Assembly (NCBI GenBank): GCA_944323345.1
Contig: CALUSC010000002.1
Coordinates: 1-64,000, forward strand
Origin: an uncultured Bacteroidales bacterium
GTDB lineage: Bacteria; Bacteroidota; Bacteroidia; Bacteroidales; UBA932
Length of the DNA stretch: 64,000 nt
Reading direction: 5' to 3'
The position numbers and the translations under genes are program-made. The notes under the pieces were generated by a model. The model was not told the DNA's origin and did not search any database. It was given only the letters and a program-made list of their open reading frames with translations. This document shows, in pieces, positions 26,523 through 34,920 of this stretch. Numbering within the stretch: the first letter of the stretch is position 1; each line of letters opens with the position of its first letter.

Positions 26523-27005
26523 TTATTTCAGATTTTTGATAACTTCTATAAGTTCCTCCTCATTTCCAGGGACATAGCCCGTATGGGAATAGACGATCTT
26601 CCCGTCACCGTCCACCACGAACACCTGCGGAGTCACGGAAACACTCATGGCTCTCATGAACTCCTGATTCGTGTCGTAAAGATTTATGAAATCATACCAT
26701 CCGTGTCCCTCGGCCAGAGAGCGTGCCTTGGTAGTAAAGCGGCTGTCATCGGTAGAAACGGCCACGACCCTGAAATCAGCCTCGTCGAGCCAGTCCGGAA
26801 GCACATCGTTTATGGCATCCAGTTCCCTGATGCACGGCTTGCAGATAGTCGACCAGAATGAAATGATCATAGGGGTCTTCTCCTCAAGGAGGGAGGAGGT
26901 ATTGAAGGCATCACCCTTATGGTCTTCGATATTCACCGAAGGTATCTGGGCCATAGCTGCGACGGACATAAGTCCGAATGTCAAGACGATCAGTATTCTT
27001 TTCAT
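26523..27005 (-). CDS. TlpA-like periplasmic thiol:disulfide oxidoreductase
   Basis: A thioredoxin-fold protein of 160 residues with a signal peptide ending near AAMAQ. The active site reads FWSTICKPC (Cys55 and Cys58), and the cis-Pro loop is SVTPQVFVVDGDG. Such proteins act in the periplasm as reductants or oxidants for specific partners. It is the first gene of the DUF6029/Omp28 operon, so its partners may be the Omp28 CxxC domains. Its start codon lies 50 nt after an intrinsic terminator and about 250 nt after a strong promoter, so expression may depend on antitermination. Confidence 0.88.
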   Translation of the reverse strand: MKRILIVLTFGLMSVAAMAQIPSVNIEDHKGDAFNTSSLLEEKTPMIISFWSTICKPCIRELDAINDVLPDWLDEADFRVVAVSTDDSRFTTKARSLAEGHGWYDFINLYDTNQEFMRAMSVSVTPQVFVVDGDGKIVYSHTGYVPGNEEELIEVIKNLK

Positions 27006-27055
27006 GATATGTATTAGTTTGGTAAAGCTGTGATGATTCCTTCACGAACGGATAC

Positions 27056-27087
27056 AAAAAAGTCCTGGCACTTTTCAGTGTCAGGAC
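27056..27087 (-). terminator. Intrinsic terminator in the leader of the TlpA operon
   Basis: On the minus strand GTCCTGACAC and GTGCCAGGAC form a 10-bp stem with one wobble pair and a 6-nt loop, followed by six T residues. It stands 50 nt before the TlpA start codon and about 170 nt after the predicted transcription start. No other promoter was found between it and TlpA. Confidence 0.85.
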
Positions 27088-27256
27088 CATATCCAATTAT
27101 CCCGTTTAGAGAAAGTCCGAGATCAGTATTCCATACTACAGAATTCCATACCGGCCAGGCAGATATGGCGACCCCTCCCCAATCAGAATTGAGGCGTCAG
27201 AATAAATATGAGAATACGTACTGTCCATAATCATTATAATCGTCGGTATGCACATT
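27056..27256 (-). ncRNA. Candidate structured leader RNA or small RNA (about 200 nt)
   Basis: Promoter (27262-27292) and terminator (27056-27087) delimit a transcript of about 200 nt with no convincing coding sequence. The segment CCATATC (minus, 27168-27162) can pair with GATATGG (27093-27087) directly next to the terminator hairpin. Inside lie small hairpins such as AGTAT-GGA-ATACT. CCTGGC (27159-27154) is complementary to GCCAGG in the terminator's 3' arm and could act as an antiterminator strand. It could be an attenuator or riboswitch for the TlpA operon, or an independent small RNA such as a 6S-like/Bacteroidales-1-type RNA. I do not recognise a known riboswitch core. Confidence 0.55.
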
Positions 27257-27261
27257 CCAAG

Positions 27262-27292
27262 CAAAAATATAAATTAAGTTTCTTATTGCCAA
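27262..27292 (-). promoter_or_regulatory. Promoter of the TlpA/Omp28 operon leader
   Basis: On the minus strand a TTG (27292-27290), a 20-bp spacer and TATTTTTG (27269-27262) form a complete Bacteroidota promoter in AT-rich sequence just after the AraC stop. Transcription would start near 27256. It is the only full promoter seen for the envelope block down to 16449. Confidence 0.78.
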
Positions 27293-27324
27293 ATTATTTT
27301 TCAATTATATTCAATTTTTCCCAA

Positions 27325-28095
27325 TTATCCATGTCTGCGGTATTTCAGGGGCGTCACACCGGTGTGCTGGCGGAAAAACTGTATGAAAACCGACGGACTG
27401 GAGAAATTCAGGTCTTCGGAAATCTCCAGCACTGTACGGTCCGTAGTCTTGAGCAGGGATCTGGCCTCCCTGACCAGATTCAGTGCGATCCATTCCGATA
27501 CAGACCTGCCGCTCAGCTTCCTGATGGCGCCAGACAGATATTTTGGGGTACGGTTCAGCCTGTCGGCATAGAAGCCTACCGTATGGTGCTGACGGTAATA
27601 TTGCGCCAGCAGTCTGAAAAAGTCATCGGTAAGCGTCTCCTGCCTGGGCTTCGGCATGTCGGTCCGGCTCTCCCTCATTGACCTGAAAAGGTCGCATATT
27701 TCCAGCATCAGCGCATAGAGCAGCGATCTGTATATTTCCTTCCCGTAGATGTCCGTTCTGGAAATGTCCTGTTTTCCAAGCAGAGCATAATAATCCAGAA
27801 GACGGGAAGTCACGGCTTCGTCCAGCTCCGATACAGGGTGCCGTATCGCCATGTTTATGATATCGATATCCACAGGGCTGGGAAAATCCAGCAGCATGTC
27901 GAGAGAGACGGATACCGATTCCTGCGAATAGTCACCGGAACGGGAAAGGAGTTCTGCCGGACGGTTGAGCATGTTGACCATAAGACATCCCGGCACCACG
28001 GTGTAAACGGCATCGTTTGTCCGCAAGGATGCCGTACCGCTGCGGCAAAGGTTTACCGAGAAACCGCCAAAATTCTCATTTTCTCTATTTTTCAT
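27325..28095 (-). CDS. AraC-family transcriptional regulator
   Basis: A regulator of 256 residues. The C-terminal 95 residues carry two helix-turn-helix units of the AraC type (VGFYADRLNRTPKYLSGAIR, then LEISEDLNFSSPSVFIQFFRQHTG and TPLKYRR). The N-terminal region is a short sensor-like domain (GFSVNLCRSGTASL, YTVVPGCLMV) of the cupin type. It is encoded immediately before the TlpA operon on the same strand and divergently from the calcium ATPase gene, so either could be its target. A TATTTTTG sits only 2 bp before the ATG (28097-28104); if that is the true promoter the start would be further in, for example at Met38. I favour the element at 28131-28138 and this start. Confidence 0.9.
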   Translation of the reverse strand: MKNRENENFGGFSVNLCRSGTASLRTNDAVYTVVPGCLMVNMLNRPAELLSRSGDYSQESVSVSLDMLLDFPSPVDIDIINMAIRHPVSELDEAVTSRLLDYYALLGKQDISRTDIYGKEIYRSLLYALMLEICDLFRSMRESRTDMPKPRQETLTDDFFRLLAQYYRQHHTVGFYADRLNRTPKYLSGAIRKLSGRSVSEWIALNLVREARSLLKTTDRTVLEISEDLNFSSPSVFIQFFRQHTGVTPLKYRRHG

Positions 28096-28130
28096 TCAAA
28101 AATACGACTTTTCCTATATTTTTTAGTCTG

Positions 28131-28138
28131 CAAACTTA
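28131..28138 (-). promoter_or_regulatory. Candidate -7 element of the AraC-type gene
   Basis: Minus-strand TAAGTTTG matches TAnnTTTG and would give a leader of about 30 nt to the ATG at 28095. There is no TTG at the right distance. A second match, TATTTTTG at 28097-28104, is too close to the start codon for this reading of the gene. Confidence 0.45.
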
Positions 28139-28161
28139 ACAATTAATCTGATTTCTACCAC

Positions 28162-28169
28162 TATTTTTG
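28162..28169 (+). promoter_or_regulatory. Candidate -7 element of the calcium ATPase gene
   Basis: TATTTTTG matches the consensus and lies 67 bp before the ATG at 28237, within the divergent AraC/ATPase gap. No correctly spaced TTG is present, which would suit an activated promoter. The gap also holds the partial inverted repeat TCCGTATTTCCGG / CCGGAATACG. Confidence 0.45.
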
Positions 28170-28236
28170 CATCCGTATTTCCGGTCTGCTTTTTATCCGG
28201 AATACGTAGATTACATAAAATAACGTCTGACTGAAA

Positions 28237-30873
28237 ATGAAGAATTTTTACAGCAAACCCGTCGGTGACGTTTCCCGCGAATTCAATACAGACCCGGAAC
28301 GCGGCCTGAAAAAAGAGGAAATCGGTTCCAGAATCGGAAAATACGGGAAGAACACACTGGTACAGAAGAAAAACAGATCGTTTTTCGCCATGTTCGTATC
28401 GCAGTTCAAGAGTTTCATGATCATACTCCTGATCATTGCGGCGGTAATATCAGGAATAATGGGCATAAAGACAGGCGAAGGCCTGCTGGACACCTATATT
28501 ATAATGGGCATCCTGCTCCTTAATGCTTTCATCGGCGCATATCAGGAATTCAAGGCCCAGAAGTCCCTGGAATCCCTAAAGAAGATGGCAGCTCCGATGG
28601 CCAAGGTAGTCAGGGACGGGGAAGCCATGGTAGTGAACGTGGAAGATGTCGTTCCGGGAGACGTGGTAGAACTGGAGGTCGGGGACATCGTACCTGCCGA
28701 CATCAGGATAACGGAAGCGGTGAACATGAGTATCCAGGAGTCCTCGATGACGGGAGAATCCGTACCTGTGGAAAAGAGCCCTGAAGTGCTTCCTGACGAG
28801 GACATACCTCTGGGAGACCGGAAAAACATGGCTTATTCGAGCGGAGTGGTGACATTCGGACACGGAAAAGGAATTGTGGTCGGGACCGGGATGAATACGG
28901 AGATAGGCAAGATAGCCGATATGCTCGGTGGAGAATCCGATACCCAGACGCCTATGCAGGCCAGGCTCGAAAATCTCGGTAAGGTCATAGGTACTGCATC
29001 GGTGCTGATCTGTGTCGTGATATTCATAATAGGCATTCTGTACGGAAGGAATGTCATCAGCATGCTTATGATTGCGGTATCACTTGCGGTAGCGGCTATT
29101 CCCGAAGGTCTTCCGGCCATATCCACCATTATCCTGTCAATGGGCGTGAAACGTATGGTGAAGCATAATGCCATCATCCGCAAACTGCCTTCGGTCGAGA
29201 CTCTCGGATGCACCACCGTAATCTGTTCCGACAAGACAGGAACTCTGACCAAAAACCAGATGACCGTAGTCGAGGAATATGCCGTCAGCGGCAATATCGA
29301 CAGACTCGTCTCGATATCGGTACTTTGCTGTGATGCAAAGACTGTCAAGGACAGCGAAGGCAAGGACACAAACGTAGGCGACCCGACCGAAATCGCGCTC
29401 ATAGAACTCGGCAAAAAGTACGGCGTCGTCAAGGCGGATCTCGAAACGGCTTGTCCGAGAGTCGGGGAAGTGGCTTTCGATTCTTCCCGCAAAAGGATGT
29501 CCACGATCAACAGGATGCAGGACGGGACTCTCCGTATCAATGTCAAGGGGGGACTCGATGAAATACTGTCCGTCTGCTCGCAGATAGAGACTGCCGACGG
29601 CATACGCAAGATAACTGCCGAAGATATAGCCGGCCTTCAGGAAAGGAACCAGAAGATGGCGGCATCGGCCCTGAGGGTCCTGGCCATGGCATACAAACCT
29701 GCGGACAGGGTGTCCTCCGATGTCGATGAGGTGGAGAAAGACCTGATCTTCACCGGTATGACAGGCATGATAGACCCTGAAAGAGAAGAAGTCATAGGAG
29801 CGATACAGGAGTGTCACGATGCAGGGATCCGTACAATAATGATTACCGGCGACCACAAGGCTACGGCATTGGCGATAGCCACAAAAATAGGCATCCATAA
29901 AGACGGTGACCTGTCCATAACCGGGACCGAACTGGAAAAGCTCGATGAAAAGACATTCGATGAAAACGTCGACAAATATACAGTATATGCACGTATTGCC
30001 CCTGAACAGAAAGTCAGGATCGTGACTGCATGGCAGAAAAAAGGGGAAATAGTGGCCATGACAGGTGACGGAGTGAACGATGCACCCGCACTGAAACAGG
30101 CCGACATAGGTGTGTCCATGGGAATTACAGGTACAGAGGTGGCCAAGGATGCCTCCGACATGGTGCTCTCCGATGACAACTTCGTCACCATAGTTTCAGC
30201 CGTATCGGAAGGCAGGAGAATCTACGACAACATCCTTAAAACAGTCCTGTTCCTCCTGTCCACGAATCTCGGCGAAGTGCTTCTTCTGTTCGTGGCGTCG
30301 ATACTGAATATGGGTATTCCTCTGCTGCCTATCCATATCCTGTGGATAAACCTCGTCAGCGAGACCTTCCCTGCCCTGGCGCTGAGTCTCGACCCGGCAG
30401 CGAAGGATATCATGAAGAAAAGTCCGAGAGGAAAGGGCAAACAGTTCATGGACAAGGGTATGATATGGAGAATCAGCTACCAGGGAGTCATGATGGGCGC
30501 CATAACACTCGCAGCATTCCTGATAGGAAAGAACATGGGGATGGAAATATACGGAGACGCCGGATCGGCCGAATCTCTGGGACAGACCATGGCATTCGCC
30601 TCGCTCATCGCGGCCAAACTGGTACATGCCGGGAACCTGCATTCCAACACAGAATCGCGGTTCAGATTCAATCCTTTGGAGAACAAGCCTCTGATTTTCG
30701 CGATATTCGCCTCCCTGGTATTCTCTCTGGCCGTATTGCTGGTTCCGTCCTTCTCCGAAGCATTCAGCTTCTCCGTAATGGGGAAAGAGCAATGGCTGAC
30801 CGTGGTCGGACTGGCATTTATACCGCTGGTGATAGTAGAACTCTTCAAGGCGCTGAAGTGGAACGGGAAATAA
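28237..30873 (+). CDS. Calcium-type P-type ATPase (P2 family)
   Basis: An ion pump of 878 residues in the inner membrane. The phosphorylation motif SDKTGTLTKNQM (about residue 331), the hinge motif MTGDGVNDAPALKQADIGV (about 607) and the actuator motif MTGESVPV (about 170) are all present. The fourth membrane helix contains AVAAIPEGLPA, whose PEGLP is typical of SERCA/PMR1-like calcium pumps. The N-terminal cation-ATPase domain and the C-terminal six-helix block complete the usual length. Calcium export is the best guess; a related divalent cation is possible. The neighbouring RNA methyltransferase gene is convergent, 10 bp away. Confidence 0.93.
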   Translation: MKNFYSKPVGDVSREFNTDPERGLKKEEIGSRIGKYGKNTLVQKKNRSFFAMFVSQFKSFMIILLIIAAVISGIMGIKTGEGLLDTYIIMGILLLNAFIGAYQEFKAQKSLESLKKMAAPMAKVVRDGEAMVVNVEDVVPGDVVELEVGDIVPADIRITEAVNMSIQESSMTGESVPVEKSPEVLPDEDIPLGDRKNMAYSSGVVTFGHGKGIVVGTGMNTEIGKIADMLGGESDTQTPMQARLENLGKVIGTASVLICVVIFIIGILYGRNVISMLMIAVSLAVAAIPEGLPAISTIILSMGVKRMVKHNAIIRKLPSVETLGCTTVICSDKTGTLTKNQMTVVEEYAVSGNIDRLVSISVLCCDAKTVKDSEGKDTNVGDPTEIALIELGKKYGVVKADLETACPRVGEVAFDSSRKRMSTINRMQDGTLRINVKGGLDEILSVCSQIETADGIRKITAEDIAGLQERNQKMAASALRVLAMAYKPADRVSSDVDEVEKDLIFTGMTGMIDPEREEVIGAIQECHDAGIRTIMITGDHKATALAIATKIGIHKDGDLSITGTELEKLDEKTFDENVDKYTVYARIAPEQKVRIVTAWQKKGEIVAMTGDGVNDAPALKQADIGVSMGITGTEVAKDASDMVLSDDNFVTIVSAVSEGRRIYDNILKTVLFLLSTNLGEVLLLFVASILNMGIPLLPIHILWINLVSETFPALALSLDPAAKDIMKKSPRGKGKQFMDKGMIWRISYQGVMMGAITLAAFLIGKNMGMEIYGDAGSAESLGQTMAFASLIAAKLVHAGNLHSNTESRFRFNPLENKPLIFAIFASLVFSLAVLLVPSFSEAFSFSVMGKEQWLTVVGLAFIPLVIVELFKALKWNGK

Positions 30874-30883
30874 GACCCGCAGC

Positions 30884-31411
30884 CTAACGTCTGTGTGCTA
30901 CCCAGAGGACTATGCCGACAGAGACGGAAACGTTCAGTGAATGTTTTGTACCGTACTGAGGGATCTCCAGAGACAGATCGGAAGCATCCACCACTTCCTG
31001 GTCTACTCCGGAGACCTCGTTCCCGAAGACGAAAGCATATTTTCTGCCTCCGGCAATGGAAAAGTCATCCAGAGACACTGAATTTACGGTCTGTTCCACA
31101 CTGACGATACAGTAGCCGTCACGTTTCAATGCGGAAACAGCATCGAGAGTCCTGTCGAAATGTTCCCACGGGACGCTGTATTCGGCGCCTATCGCCGATT
31201 TGTGTATTTCGGCGGATGGCGGCACGGCACATATTCCGCAAAGACAGATTCTGTCGACCTTGAAAGAATCGCAGCTTCTGAACGCGGAACCGACATTATG
31301 CGCGCTGCGGATATTGTCGAGGACGACTACTATCCCGGATTCCGGAGACTGCCTGTATTCTTCGACAGACATGCGTCCGAGTTCGATATTCAGTAATTTC
31401 CTGTCAGACAT
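30884..31411 (-). CDS. SpoU/TrmH-family RNA 2'-O-methyltransferase
   Basis: A SPOUT methyltransferase of 175 residues. All three SpoU motifs are clear: NIRSAHNVGSAFRSCD (motif 1), FGNEVSGVDQEV (motif 2) and IPQYGTKHSLNVSVSVGIVLW (motif 3), the last forming the knotted SAM site. Targets of this family are tRNA or rRNA riboses; the exact site cannot be told. The frame continues to a TTG at 31441, but ATG 31411 gives the expected N-terminus. It is short, without the extra N-terminal L30e-like domain of larger TrmH proteins. Confidence 0.9.
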   Translation of the reverse strand: MSDRKLLNIELGRMSVEEYRQSPESGIVVVLDNIRSAHNVGSAFRSCDSFKVDRICLCGICAVPPSAEIHKSAIGAEYSVPWEHFDRTLDAVSALKRDGYCIVSVEQTVNSVSLDDFSIAGGRKYAFVFGNEVSGVDQEVVDASDLSLEIPQYGTKHSLNVSVSVGIVLWVAHRR

Positions 31412-31499
31412 GGCTATGGGGTTATGCCTGTTCCGGGACAAAATATTCCCGGAGAGCGAAACTTATCTTCGCAAAGGTAGGGAAATTTTAAAAAATGAG

Positions 31500-31507
31500 T
31501 AAATTTG
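31500..31507 (+). promoter_or_regulatory. -7 promoter element of glyA
   Basis: TAAATTTG matches the consensus and precedes the ATG at 31534 by 26 bp. It overlaps an upstream in-frame ATG (31495), which is why I reject that codon as the start. A near-match TATCTTCG lies at 31464-31471. Confidence 0.55.
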
Positions 31508-31533
31508 CCTTGATTACAAAACAACTTAATGAT

Positions 31534-32862
31534 ATGAAACAGGATCTTCAGATTTTCAATCTGATTAAAAAGGAAGAAGAAAGGCAGACCAGCGGAATAG
31601 AACTCATAGCCTCTGAAAACTATGTCAGCGAACAGGTTCTCGAAGCCCTCGGATCCGTATGCACGAACAAATATGCGGAAGGATATCCGGGCGCCAGATA
31701 TTACGGCGGATGCGAAATAGTGGACCAGATAGAACAGATCGCCATAGACAGGCTGTGCCAGCTGTTCGGGGCAGAATATGCCAACGTCCAGCCGCATTCC
31801 GGAGCCCAGGCCAACATGGCCGTAATGATGGCATGCCTAAAACCGGGAGATACATTCATGGGCCTCGACCTGGCTCACGGAGGGCACCTCACCCACGGTT
31901 CTCCGGTAAACATGTCGGGCATACTTTACAATGCCGTATCGTACGGACTGGACGAGGTGACGGGACTTATCGATTATAACGACATGGAGAAAAAGGCCAT
32001 GGAATACAGGCCCAAACTCATAATAGGAGGCGCATCCGCATATTCCAGAGAGTGGGATTGGGAAAGAATGAGAAACATAGCGGACAGCGTGGGAGCCATA
32101 TTCATGGTAGACATGGCCCATACTGCGGGACTCATTGCAGCCGGACTTCTCAGCAATCCTGTGAAATATGCCCATATCGTCACTTCCACCACGCACAAGA
32201 CGCTGAGAGGACCGAGAGGCGGTATTATTCTCATCGGCAAGGATTTCGACAACCCTTGGGGACTTACCACACCGAAAGGTGCCGTGAAAAAGATGTCGCA
32301 GATTATCAACTCAAGCGTATTTCCGGGAGTACAGGGCGGACCGCTGGAGCATTGCATCGCAGCCAAGGCCGTTTCATTCTACGAGGCCCTCCAGCCTGAG
32401 TTTACAGAATATCAGAAACAGGTGGTGGCCAATGCATTCACCATGGCCGAAGCCTTCAAGGCAAAAGGATATAAAGTAGTATCCGGAGGTACTGACAACC
32501 ATCTCATGCTTATAGACCTGAGAACCAAATTCAGCGAACTGACCGGAAAAATAGCTGAGAGAGAGCTCGTAAAGGCTGATATCACGGTAAACAAGAATAT
32601 GGTGCCTTTCGATTCCAGATCTCCTTTCCAGACTTCAGGAATCAGAGTAGGAACCCCTGCCATCACTTCACGCGGACTTACAGAAAAAGATATGGGCTTC
32701 ATAGTCTCACTGATCGATACTGTCCTAAGCAGTGCTGCAGACCATCTGGACTATGTGACCGGGAAATCGGAAGAAGGCAAGGAAGAGCATGAAGCCGTTC
32801 TCGCCAATGTACGCAAGCAGGTACGCATGAAGATGAACGGAATGCCTCTGAACAAATATTAG
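31534..32862 (+). CDS. glyA: Serine hydroxymethyltransferase
   Basis: A PLP enzyme of 442 residues that interconverts serine and glycine while charging tetrahydrofolate with a one-carbon unit in the cytoplasm. Clear family markers are [29 protein letters not shown], the His/Ser cofactor region QPHSGAQAN, and the PLP-lysine motif [14 protein letters not shown]. The C-terminal [14 protein letters not shown] binds folate and PLP phosphate. I start at 31534 (MKQDLQIF) because homologues begin there and because a promoter element overlaps the upstream ATG at 31495. An efficient terminator follows 14 bp after the stop. Confidence 0.96.
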   Translation: MKQDLQIFNLIKKEEERQTSGIELIASENYVSEQVLEALGSVCTNKYAEGYPGARYYGGCEIVDQIEQIAIDRLCQLFGAEYANVQPHSGAQANMAVMMACLKPGDTFMGLDLAHGGHLTHGSPVNMSGILYNAVSYGLDEVTGLIDYNDMEKKAMEYRPKLIIGGASAYSREWDWERMRNIADSVGAIFMVDMAHTAGLIAAGLLSNPVKYAHIVTSTTHKTLRGPRGGIILIGKDFDNPWGLTTPKGAVKKMSQIINSSVFPGVQGGPLEHCIAAKAVSFYEALQPEFTEYQKQVVANAFTMAEAFKAKGYKVVSGGTDNHLMLIDLRTKFSELTGKIAERELVKADITVNKNMVPFDSRSPFQTSGIRVGTPAITSRGLTEKDMGFIVSLIDTVLSSAADHLDYVTGKSEEGKEEHEAVLANVRKQVRMKMNGMPLNKY

Positions 32863-32875
32863 AATCATCAAATAC

Positions 32876-32910
32876 AAAAAAAGCGGGCCGGAAATACCGG
32901 TCCGCTTTTT
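32876..32910. terminator. Bidirectional intrinsic terminator (glyA / tRNA-Leu)
   Basis: A 9-bp GC-rich stem GCGGGCCGG / CCGGTCCGC (one G-T pair) with an AAATA loop is flanked by seven A on the left and five T on the right. It can stop glyA from the left and the convergent tRNA transcript from the right. Confidence 0.88.
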
Positions 32911-32912
32911 CG

Positions 32913-32996
32913 TGCGCAGGAGCAGAGTCGAACTGCCACACCATTTCTGGCACTACCTCCTGAGAGTAGCGCGTCTACCAATTTCGCCACCTGCGC
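32913..32996 (-). tRNA. tRNA-Leu (anticodon CAG)
   Basis: An 84-nt cloverleaf on the minus strand. The acceptor stem is GCGCAGG with CCTGCGC, followed by discriminator A. The D arm is GGCGAAATTGGTAGACGC. The anticodon stem CTACT/GGTAG encloses the loop CTCAGGA, giving anticodon CAG (leucine, codon CUG). A long variable arm, typical of class II leucine tRNA, precedes the T arm with GTTCGACTC. CCA is not encoded. Confidence 0.96.
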
Positions 32997-33011
32997 CTCA
33001 GTAAAGTGGTG

Positions 33012-33041
33012 CAAAGATAATACAAAAATTTATATTAGCAA
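33012..33041 (-). promoter_or_regulatory. Promoter of tRNA-Leu
   Basis: On the minus strand TTG (33041-33039), a 19-bp spacer and TATCTTTG (33019-33012) form a complete Bacteroidota promoter 16 bp before the tRNA. Confidence 0.82.
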
Positions 33042-33051
33042 CCAAAAATCA

Positions 33052-33882
33052 TCAAATAACGACATCATACTCGAAAGAACCTGTCCAGTCATCGACTTCT
33101 ATGCTGATGAAAGAGTGCGCATAGTCGATGCTTATCTCCACATCATCAAGGTTTTCCGCAGACCAGTCATAGCCGGATTCAGCGATATACTCTCCCAATG
33201 CAAATTCCCTGAGTATCTTGTCTTCATCCAGTATCCGGAGCACCAGACCGTTATCAGCCTGACGCGGGACACAGACAGTTCCGGATCCGGAAGAATCCGG
33301 AACGAACGAAACCGAGAAATCACCTTTCATCACGGAGCGGTCGGCTTTCAGTCCGTTTGCATTCCCTGTTACGGTCAGGCTGAAAGGATAGTCCTCGCTG
33401 TCAGTAAGCATTCTGACCGTTATCCTGCAATAATCCTTATGGAAAACCATTTTTTCTTCCAGCCTTTCACCGGAAGCATCCACTTCCGAATAATGCATGA
33501 AAATCTCCGGACACTCGTATCCCAACGGTATCAGCAGGCCGGTGTCGGGCGTGAACATGCGGCCTGCGCCCAGGATACCGGATATCATGACGGCAGTTTT
33601 CGGTACTCTGACTTCATAGGTCATACGAAGCCCGTCCCCGCTATCTTCATACAATATGTCCGGAGAGACATCATCGTCATAATAAAGGAAGCCGTCATCC
33701 GCCCGGATATAAAGTCCGGCCATATCAGCGGCCGAAAGATCCGTACCGCTGAAATCCAGAACAAGAGAGCAGGGACACAGACTTCTGTCTTCCTTAATAG
33801 AACACCCCTGGCACAAAGCCGTGGCCAATGCTGCTGCAAACATGAGCAAAGACGGCATTTTTCCTTTATTTCGCATTGTCAT
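33052..33882 (-). CDS. Mfa2/FimB-like fimbrial anchor lipoprotein
   Basis: A lipoprotein of 276 residues (lipobox LCQGC) with the Mfa2/FimB opening DRSLCPCSLVLDFSG right after the lipid anchor. Such proteins sit at the base of Bacteroidales fimbriae, anchoring the shaft and limiting its length. The body is a two-domain beta protein (VYVPKTAVMISG-type strands, FVPDSSGSGTVCVP, DVEISIDYAH). Alternative starts at 33876 and 33858 would only shorten the signal peptide. It is the last gene of the fimbrial operon, 30 bp after the fimbrillin gene. Confidence 0.85.
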   Translation of the reverse strand: MTMRNKGKMPSLLMFAAALATALCQGCSIKEDRSLCPCSLVLDFSGTDLSAADMAGLYIRADDGFLYYDDDVSPDILYEDSGDGLRMTYEVRVPKTAVMISGILGAGRMFTPDTGLLIPLGYECPEIFMHYSEVDASGERLEEKMVFHKDYCRITVRMLTDSEDYPFSLTVTGNANGLKADRSVMKGDFSVSFVPDSSGSGTVCVPRQADNGLVLRILDEDKILREFALGEYIAESGYDWSAENLDDVEISIDYAHSFISIEVDDWTGSFEYDVVI

Positions 33883-33912
33883 TCATTATTTATGATTGCA
33901 CAAGCCGGACTT

Positions 33913-34905
33913 TTATATAGTCACGGTAGTAGAACTTCCTTTTTCCCAGTCCTTGACCTGGATAGTCACTGTCATGGAACCTGTTTTTACCGGCTGGTCT
34001 GCCGAAGACGAACCTAGCTTCGTAATTTTCAGTTCAGTTATATCATAAGTATGGTTAGCTTCTATGTTCGGGATGCTGACAGGATAATAATATGTCTTTC
34101 CTGACAATGAAGCCTCTACGACAAGCCTGGTATATCGCGGAGTCCAGGACGATGACGAACTGTCGGAAGATGTCGTATTCGGGTAACAGTAGAAATAATG
34201 CGCCGTGGAATAACTGTTGCCCTTCGATACGCTTGCCGAAAGAGTCCCGCTATGGAGCAGTAGAGGGAAATCTCCCTGATTTCCGAGTTTGTTCAGCCAT
34301 ACCGACGGCGTACCCGAACCGACATACGGCCTGTCGCCCGCCACATTGGTCAGATAAATACCTTTGACGACCAGAGGAACCGAGGCATAACCCGGAATAG
34401 TTATTCCATTCGTTATTTTCCTGATTGAAACTCTCGCCGCCAGCCTTGACACTGAAATAGAGACGGTGTTTTTCGACTCAGCAAGGGTTTTGCTCGCAGA
34501 CCCAGTCATGACCAGCCCCGATACAGAATTATCTTCCAGCTTGGATCTGGCCGACTGAAGCTGTGACCTGGTGGTAACCTTCGACAAATCCCCTGCATTG
34601 GCCACCGCCACGAACTCCCTCTGTCCGACAGTACAGTCCAGTGTCAGTTCCTTGCCTTCGTAAGATGAATACGCATCCAGAGTCCCGTCGCTCCTGAACA
34701 CGAACACCTGGAGATTGTTTATGGCGGCTTCATTCCCCACATCGGTAACTTTGGTTCCGGTACCGGAAACAGATACGCGGACAGGGACCCTCTCCTGAGA
34801 AAGGGAAGTTTCCGCATTTTCAGGCAATGTCATTTCGCAGGCGCACAGAGAAAACATGGCCAGCGTACCTGCAGTTTTGAAAATCATTTTCTTCATTTCC
34901 ATCAT
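33913..34905 (-). CDS. Fimbrillin-type fimbrial shaft protein (Mfa1/FimA-like)
   Basis: A lipoprotein of 330 residues whose signal peptide ends in a lipobox (SLCAC). Bacteroidales fimbrillins are made as lipoproteins and then cut by an Arg-specific protease before polymerisation. The N-terminal domain shows the family strand set (VPVRVSVSG, INNLQVFVFRSDGTLDAY, QREFVAVANAG) and a central ISVSRLAARVSI strand. The C-terminus ends in a long pair of strands (GSMTVTIQVKDWEKG), resembling a donor strand. Arginines near residues 40-45 (SQERVPVRV) could be the processing site, which is inference. ATG 34902 or 34896 could also be the start. Confidence 0.82.
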   Translation of the reverse strand: MMEMKKMIFKTAGTLAMFSLCACEMTLPENAETSLSQERVPVRVSVSGTGTKVTDVGNEAAINNLQVFVFRSDGTLDAYSSYEGKELTLDCTVGQREFVAVANAGDLSKVTTRSQLQSARSKLEDNSVSGLVMTGSASKTLAESKNTVSISVSRLAARVSIRKITNGITIPGYASVPLVVKGIYLTNVAGDRPYVGSGTPSVWLNKLGNQGDFPLLLHSGTLSASVSKGNSYSTAHYFYCYPNTTSSDSSSSSWTPRYTRLVVEASLSGKTYYYPVSIPNIEANHTYDITELKITKLGSSSADQPVKTGSMTVTIQVKDWEKGSSTTVTI

Positions 34906-34920
34906 ATTATAATTAAACAA

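Noticed and set aside
27136..27255. 39-codon leader ORF in the TlpA leader (ATG at 27255)
   Set aside because: Its ATG coincides with the predicted transcription start, there is no ribosome site, and the peptide shows no regulatory codon run such as repeated Cys or Met.
32930..33000. Second tRNA beside tRNA-Leu
   Set aside because: No further cloverleaf was found in the short flanks; the long variable arm belongs to the leucine tRNA itself.
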